A model generated the notes under the pieces. The model had not been told where the DNA came from. It worked only from the letters and a program-made list of their open reading frames with translations, and did no database searches. Position numbers and translations under genes: made by a program. A stretch of DNA of 64,000 nucleotides from Dyadobacter sp. (GTDB lineage Bacteria > Bacteroidota > Bacteroidia > Cytophagales > Spirosomataceae). Below, piece by piece: positions 60,587 through 64,000 of the stretch. Numbering within the stretch: position 1 is the first letter of the stretch; the number at the start of each line of letters is the position of its first letter. The stretch lies in contig NZ_JAGIAS010000001.1 in assembly GCF_017744695.1 (NCBI RefSeq), positions 1,455,013 through 1,519,012 on the forward strand, in the 5' to 3' direction.

Positions 60587-61387
60587 ATGACAAATTTCAA
60601 GGATAAAGTTGTCTGGATAACAGGCGCGTCATCGGGTATCGGCGAAGCATTGGCCATGGCTTTTGCCAAAGAAGGCGCAAAACTGGTGCTTACCGCACGT
60701 CGACGTGAGGAATTGGAAAGAGTAAAACGGCAAACGGCATTGCCTGACCCGGATGTGCTGATATTGCCCCTGGACGTTACACAATTCGAGCAGGCCGGAC
60801 CTGCCGCGGAACAAGTAATTGCCCGTTTCGGAAAGATCGATGTCATGGTGCATAATGCGGGTGTTAGCCAGCGCTCCTACATCGACGACACCGACCTGGA
60901 AGTTTACCAGAGCCTGATGAATGTTAATTTTTTCAGCACGGTAGCGCTTACGAAAGCCGTTTTGCCGCATATGATGAGGCAGCAATCAGGGCATTTTATC
61001 GTCATGAGCAGCGTCGCGGGGAAGATCGGTACGATCATGCGCTCGGGCTACAATGCTGCCAAACACGCATTGCAGGGTTTCTACGACTCGCTACGCGCCG
61101 AGGGTTACCAGCACAATATCAAAGTCACAACCATTTGCCCCGGCTACATTCGTACGAATATCTCTTTGAATGCCTTGAATGCATCGGGTGATAAATTTGG
61201 TAAAATGGATAGTAACCAGGCCAAAGGCATCCCGGCAGACGTTTGCGCCGACAAAATACTCGATGCCGTCAGGAAAGATAAAAAGGAGATCTACATTGGT
61301 GGGTTTAAAGAAGTAGCCGCTATTTACCTCAAAAGGTTCTTCCCGAGCCTGCTGTTTGATCAGGTCAGGAAGAACATTCCGGAATAG
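60587..61387 (+). CDS. Short-chain dehydrogenase/reductase
   Basis: 266 residues. Seen: the cofactor motif VWITGASSGIGEALAMAFAKEG, NNAG-type VMVHNAGVSQRS, the Ser in IVMSSVAGKIG and YxxxK in SGYNAAKHALQGFYDSL. The order, with cofactor site near residue 13, matches classical SDRs; TGASSGIG without acidic residue preference visible leaves NADH or NADPH open. Substrate unknown. The gene ends at the first TAG of a 14-bp tandem array. Confidence 0.92.
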   Translation: MTNFKDKVVWITGASSGIGEALAMAFAKEGAKLVLTARRREELERVKRQTALPDPDVLILPLDVTQFEQAGPAAEQVIARFGKIDVMVHNAGVSQRSYIDDTDLEVYQSLMNVNFFSTVALTKAVLPHMMRQQSGHFIVMSSVAGKIGTIMRSGYNAAKHALQGFYDSLRAEGYQHNIKVTTICPGYIRTNISLNALNASGDKFGKMDSNQAKGIPADVCADKILDAVRKDKKEIYIGGFKEVAAIYLKRFFPSLLFDQVRKNIPE

Positions 61388-61429
61388 CCGCTATGGAATA
61401 GCCGCTATGGAATAGCCGCCATGGAATAG
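61385..61429. repeat. 14-bp tandem array starting at the SDR stop codon
   Basis: TAGCCGCTATGGAA twice, then TAGCCGCCATGGAA, then TAG. TAGs at 61385, 61399, 61413 and 61427, exactly 14 apart and therefore in rotating frames. The amidohydrolase gene converges on it from the other side and ends at 61433. Confidence 0.8.
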
Positions 61430-61432
61430 GCT

Positions 61433-62776
61433 TTATTTCGTTTTCGCCTTTTCGAGATAATCCGTCGCGAGGCGGGCAATGGAACGCACGCCGAGCACCA
61501 GGCTACCTTCATCGACATAGAAATCAGGTGTGTGATGCGGTGCGGCTTCTGCAACGCTTTTGCCCTTTGGCATACCTCCCAGGAAAAAGAAGAAGCCAGG
61601 GACTTTCTGTTGGTAAAAAGCAAAATCTTCGGCACCAGTTTTGACCGGAATTACATTTACATTCTCTTTCCCGGCTACATTTTCCAGGGTACCGATCATT
61701 TTGGCCGTCAATGCCTCGTCATTATGCGTGACGGGGTACATGATATCGATATCGACCGTCGCTGTCGCCCCTGCACTTTCCGCAATGTTGGATGAAATTT
61801 CATTCAACCGCTTGTGCACGTATGAATGCATTGCTTCGTCGAAAGTCCGGATGGTACCAATCATTTTCACCGACTCGGGAATGATATTCTGCCGCACGCC
61901 GCCATGAATTGCGCCAATGGTCACGACCGCGGGTGCGTGTGTGAGATCGAGATTACGGCTTACGATCGTCTGCAATGCAGTCACAATTTGCGAAGAGGTC
62001 ACGATCGGGTCAACGCCCGACCAAGGATAGGCGCCGTGCGTTTGTTTGCCTTTTACGTCAATGCTAAAAAAATCCACGGCAGCCATCGTTGCGCCGGGGC
62101 GGTAAGAAATCTTCCCTACTTCGATTTGGGAGTCGATATGGAGGCCAAAAATTGCATCGACCTTCGGATTTTCGAGAACTCCTTCCTTCACCATCAGTTC
62201 GGCACCACCCTCTTCGCCTTCCGGAGCACCTTCCTCGGCCGGTTGGAATATAAACTTAACGGTCCCCGGAAGCTCGTTCTTCACCGACGCCAGTACCTCC
62301 GCGACGCCCATGAGTATAGCTATGTGCGTATCATGTCCACAAGCATGCATGACGCCGGTATTCTGTCCTTTATATTCCGTCGTTACTTTTGATTTAAACG
62401 GAATATCCACCCGCTCTGCTACCGGCAAGCCGTCCATGTCGGCCCGCAGGGCCACCACAGGCCCAGGCTTTCCTCCTTTTAGAATGCCTACTACACCGGT
62501 ATGCGCAACGCCGGTTGTTACCTCGATGCCCAGCTGCTTCAAATGGTTTGCAACCTTCTCGGCTGTTTTAAATTCCCGGTTGCCGAGCTCAGGATTTTGA
62601 TGAAAATCACGCCGCCATGCTACCAGCTTCTTTTCCAGCGCAGGCGCTTTCTGGTCGATCGATTTGGCCAGTGATGATTGCGCAAATGCCGATTGGCCGG
62701 TCATAGCGGCTACGAGCACTGCCATGGATATCCGACAAAATTGATTTGAGATCTTACTTGTAAAAGGAGTTGTCAT
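61433..62776 (-). CDS. Secreted M20 family amidohydrolase
   Basis: 447 residues. Seen: a signal peptide (about 1-32, ending QSAFAQ), then the M20D metal residues: ADMDGLPVAE, CGHDTHIAILMG, QPAEEGAPEGEEGG with the catalytic Glu pair, FGLHIDSQIEVG, and near the C-terminus KTGAEDFAFYQQKVPG. The family hydrolyses N-acyl amino acids or hippurate-like amides; exported copies are common in Bacteroidota. An acidic GEEGG insert follows the catalytic motif. Convergent with the SDR gene. Confidence 0.92.
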   Translation of the reverse strand: MTTPFTSKISNQFCRISMAVLVAAMTGQSAFAQSSLAKSIDQKAPALEKKLVAWRRDFHQNPELGNREFKTAEKVANHLKQLGIEVTTGVAHTGVVGILKGGKPGPVVALRADMDGLPVAERVDIPFKSKVTTEYKGQNTGVMHACGHDTHIAILMGVAEVLASVKNELPGTVKFIFQPAEEGAPEGEEGGAELMVKEGVLENPKVDAIFGLHIDSQIEVGKISYRPGATMAAVDFFSIDVKGKQTHGAYPWSGVDPIVTSSQIVTALQTIVSRNLDLTHAPAVVTIGAIHGGVRQNIIPESVKMIGTIRTFDEAMHSYVHKRLNEISSNIAESAGATATVDIDIMYPVTHNDEALTAKMIGTLENVAGKENVNVIPVKTGAEDFAFYQQKVPGFFFFLGGMPKGKSVAEAAPHHTPDFYVDEGSLVLGVRSIARLATDYLEKAKTK

Positions 62777-62881
62777 ATGGAATTAATAAAAGATCAGGTT
62801 TTTCAAGATCGGAAAGAAATTCCAGGCTTGCAAAATCGGTTTGCCAGCCTACTACTTATCGGTTCTTTCCAGACCAAAAAC

Positions 62882-62914
62882 AAAAAAGGCCTTACCCGTT
62901 ATGGATAAGGCCTT
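62882..62914 (-). terminator. Intrinsic terminator, minus strand
   Basis: Stem AAGGCCTTA/TAAGGCCTT (62886-62894 with 62906-62914), then TTTTTT on the minus strand, 20 bp after the stop codon of the lipoprotein gene. Confidence 0.85.
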
Positions 62915-62934
62915 GAATAAGCAAATAGCTCGAA

Positions 62935-63417
62935 TCAATGCTCGTCTTCGAGGAAGCCTGTACGACGGTAGCCGGCATATTCATACTGTGTACCGGGATC
63001 ATCCGAAAACTCAAACTTCACGTAAAGCGAGTCTGTTTTGTTGCCCCCGGGTGTTGTCGCCGCTCCTTTGAGGATTTTACCTTCGATAACCGACACCTTA
63101 ATCTTATCGCTATATGCGTTCGCAAGATCTTTTGCCGGATCGAAAGTCATCGCAGGAAGGTTAACCTTCGTGACAATTTTGGCGGGCCATGTCTCATGGT
63201 CGTCCAGGATCAGATCTGTCTCATTATTGGCAGCCGTGTTAGATGTCGTCACAAGGTGGAAGCCAGCGCCTATGTCCTCACCATCAACCAAAATGTTGAT
63301 CCACCACTCGCCACACATAGCCTTCAACTTAGTCCCTTCGATGGTCGGTTCGCTGCCCAGATCACAAGACAAAAGGCCGAACACCAATAATATCAGAGAA
63401 TACTTTATATATTTCAT
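62935..63417 (-). CDS. Putative lipid-binding (Lipid_bd-type) surface lipoprotein
   Basis: 160 residues. Seen: a lipoprotein signal LLVFGLLSC with lipidated Cys18, then a compact domain with conserved MCGEWWINILVDGEDIG and a C-terminal YAGYRRTGF. The MCGEWW opening resembles the Lipid_bd family found in Bacteroidota SusC/SusD loci (from memory). The ATG at 63417 is chosen over a TTG nine bases upstream. It lies 11 bp after the DUF5011/5012-type gene, so a shared operon with that gene and, probably, a susCD pair outside the window is inferred. Confidence 0.72.
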   Translation of the reverse strand: MKYIKYSLILLVFGLLSCDLGSEPTIEGTKLKAMCGEWWINILVDGEDIGAGFHLVTTSNTAANNETDLILDDHETWPAKIVTKVNLPAMTFDPAKDLANAYSDKIKVSVIEGKILKGAATTPGGNKTDSLYVKFEFSDDPGTQYEYAGYRRTGFLEDEH

Positions 63418-63428
63418 AAACCGCAATT

Positions 63429-64000
63429 TTAAAGTTTTACAAAAGTACGTAGCGCTGTACCAAAGCCCGGGTTGATTACCACCCAGCTATAAGACACTCC
63501 TTCCTTAATCGACGCGTTGGTGCATTCGAATGCATTACCGGGAGTGAGCTGGTAAGGAACACCTATTTTGCCTTTATCGAAATAGTAGAACAAAACGGCA
63601 TCGCCCGGTGAAGGCACCGCAACACCGCCGACGTTATCCGCCTTATACAGGTTTCCGCTTACTTTCGTCACTTTTGAAACGCCGTTTGCACCAGCATTGC
63701 GCTGATAACTTCCTGTAATATCGGCGGTCGCCGCAGCAGAAATCACCCCTATGTAGCGGTACTCGGTCGATGAGTAACCATCCTTGTTCACAGCGTCGTA
63801 AGTGAGCACATAAATACCAGGTGTTTTTGTATCCACCGTTCCGGACACTTTCACCTGAATCTCCGTGTCTCCTTCCTTGGCAGTAGCGCCAGGATCTGTA
63901 AAAGTGCCTCCCACCGCTACCTGATTCCATTGCTCACCTTTCAAGGTGATCACCGGATAATAGGTAATGCTCGAGATACCTTCTGTCACCTTATCCTCTT
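63429..64000 (-). CDS. Ig-like DUF5011/DUF5012-type surface protein, N-terminus outside the window
   Basis: Partial: the frame is open to the last base of the window, so at least part of the N-terminus is missing. Seen: an Ig-like fold with ITLKGEQWNQVAVGGTFTDPGATA and GIYVLTYDAVNKDGYSSTEYRYIGV, the pattern of DUF5011/bacterial Ig domains. A second beta-rich domain runs from ADITGSYQRNAG to FGTALRTFVKL. In Bacteroidota such proteins sit beside SusC/SusD as surface glycan-binding partners. Function is inferred from this resemblance only. Confidence 0.75.
   Translation of the reverse strand, partial: EDKVTEGISSITYYPVITLKGEQWNQVAVGGTFTDPGATAKEGDTEIQVKVSGTVDTKTPGIYVLTYDAVNKDGYSSTEYRYIGVISAAATADITGSYQRNAGANGVSKVTKVSGNLYKADNVGGVAVPSPGDAVLFYYFDKGKIGVPYQLTPGNAFECTNASIKEGVSYSWVVINPGFGTALRTFVKL

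Noticed and set aside
1..64000. tRNA, rRNA, prophage, insertion sequence or origin of replication
   Set aside because: No tRNA cloverleaf-like segment, transposase, phage gene or dnaA-box cluster was found on reading the gaps and genes.

Overview
The window comes from the chromosome of a Bacteroidota bacterium, most likely a Cytophagales member of the Dyadobacter/Spirosomaceae type; the genus is my inference. Support includes a dozen or so promoters with the Bacteroidota -7 consensus TAnnTTTG and almost no Shine-Dalgarno sites. It also includes a SusC/SusD pair with an ECF sigma factor and FecR anti-sigma factor, a CHU_C (type IX secretion, T9SS) C-terminus, DUF5686, DUF4920 and DUF1328 proteins, and a menaquinone gene. 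No tRNA, rRNA, CRISPR array, insertion sequence or prophage was seen. Coding density is high and many neighbours are convergent.

Layout. 0-8.1 kb: glycerophosphodiesterase; metX behind a SAM-I riboswitch; M28 peptidase; trehalase; PhzF-like protein; EamA transporter; LamG/OmpA envelope protein. 8.1-8.7 kb: an AT-rich gene-free stretch with a promoter, hairpins and a terminator on the minus strand (candidate RNA). 8.7-15.4 kb: housekeeping genes pth, pyrR, argS, a glutathione peroxidase and menA. 15.4-24.4 kb (minus strand): tandem SGNH esterase, a DUF4920 protein, then a probable operon of small membrane protein, CBS/CorC protein, class A beta-lactamase, degenerate ABC ATPase and giant T9SS-exported PKD protein. 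24.5-27.8 kb: fba, then a YodB/YodC-like HxlR-nitroreductase pair with its operator, two phased decamer repeat arrays and a DsbA/FrnE-like protein. 27.9-45 kb: DUF5686 protein, M1 peptidase, DUF1328 protein, guaA, TonB-type receptor, pgk, a FAN1-like nuclease, an EEP hydrolase, an M16 protease pair and a secreted TIM-barrel protein. 45.1-52.5 kb (minus strand): the regulatory and uptake cassette sigma-FecR-SusC-SusD. 52.7-64 kb: 2OG oxygenase, chromate transporter, two toxin-antitoxin pairs flanking a GH3-beta-lactamase fusion, a DUF721 protein, LD-carboxypeptidase, SDR, M20 amidohydrolase, and the end of a lipoprotein cluster running off the window.

Most unusual signals. (1) A promoter-hairpin-terminator unit antisense to the susC leader, arranged like the cis-antisense RNAs of Bacteroides polysaccharide loci. 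(2) Helically phased GTCA decamer arrays at 26.84-27.00 kb. (3) Three 14-bp tandem arrays, each starting exactly at a TAG stop codon of a convergent gene, so that successive TAGs occupy different reading frames. (4) The structured AT-rich intergenic RNA candidate at 8.1-8.4 kb. (5) A near-perfect YodB-type operator overlapping both divergent promoters.
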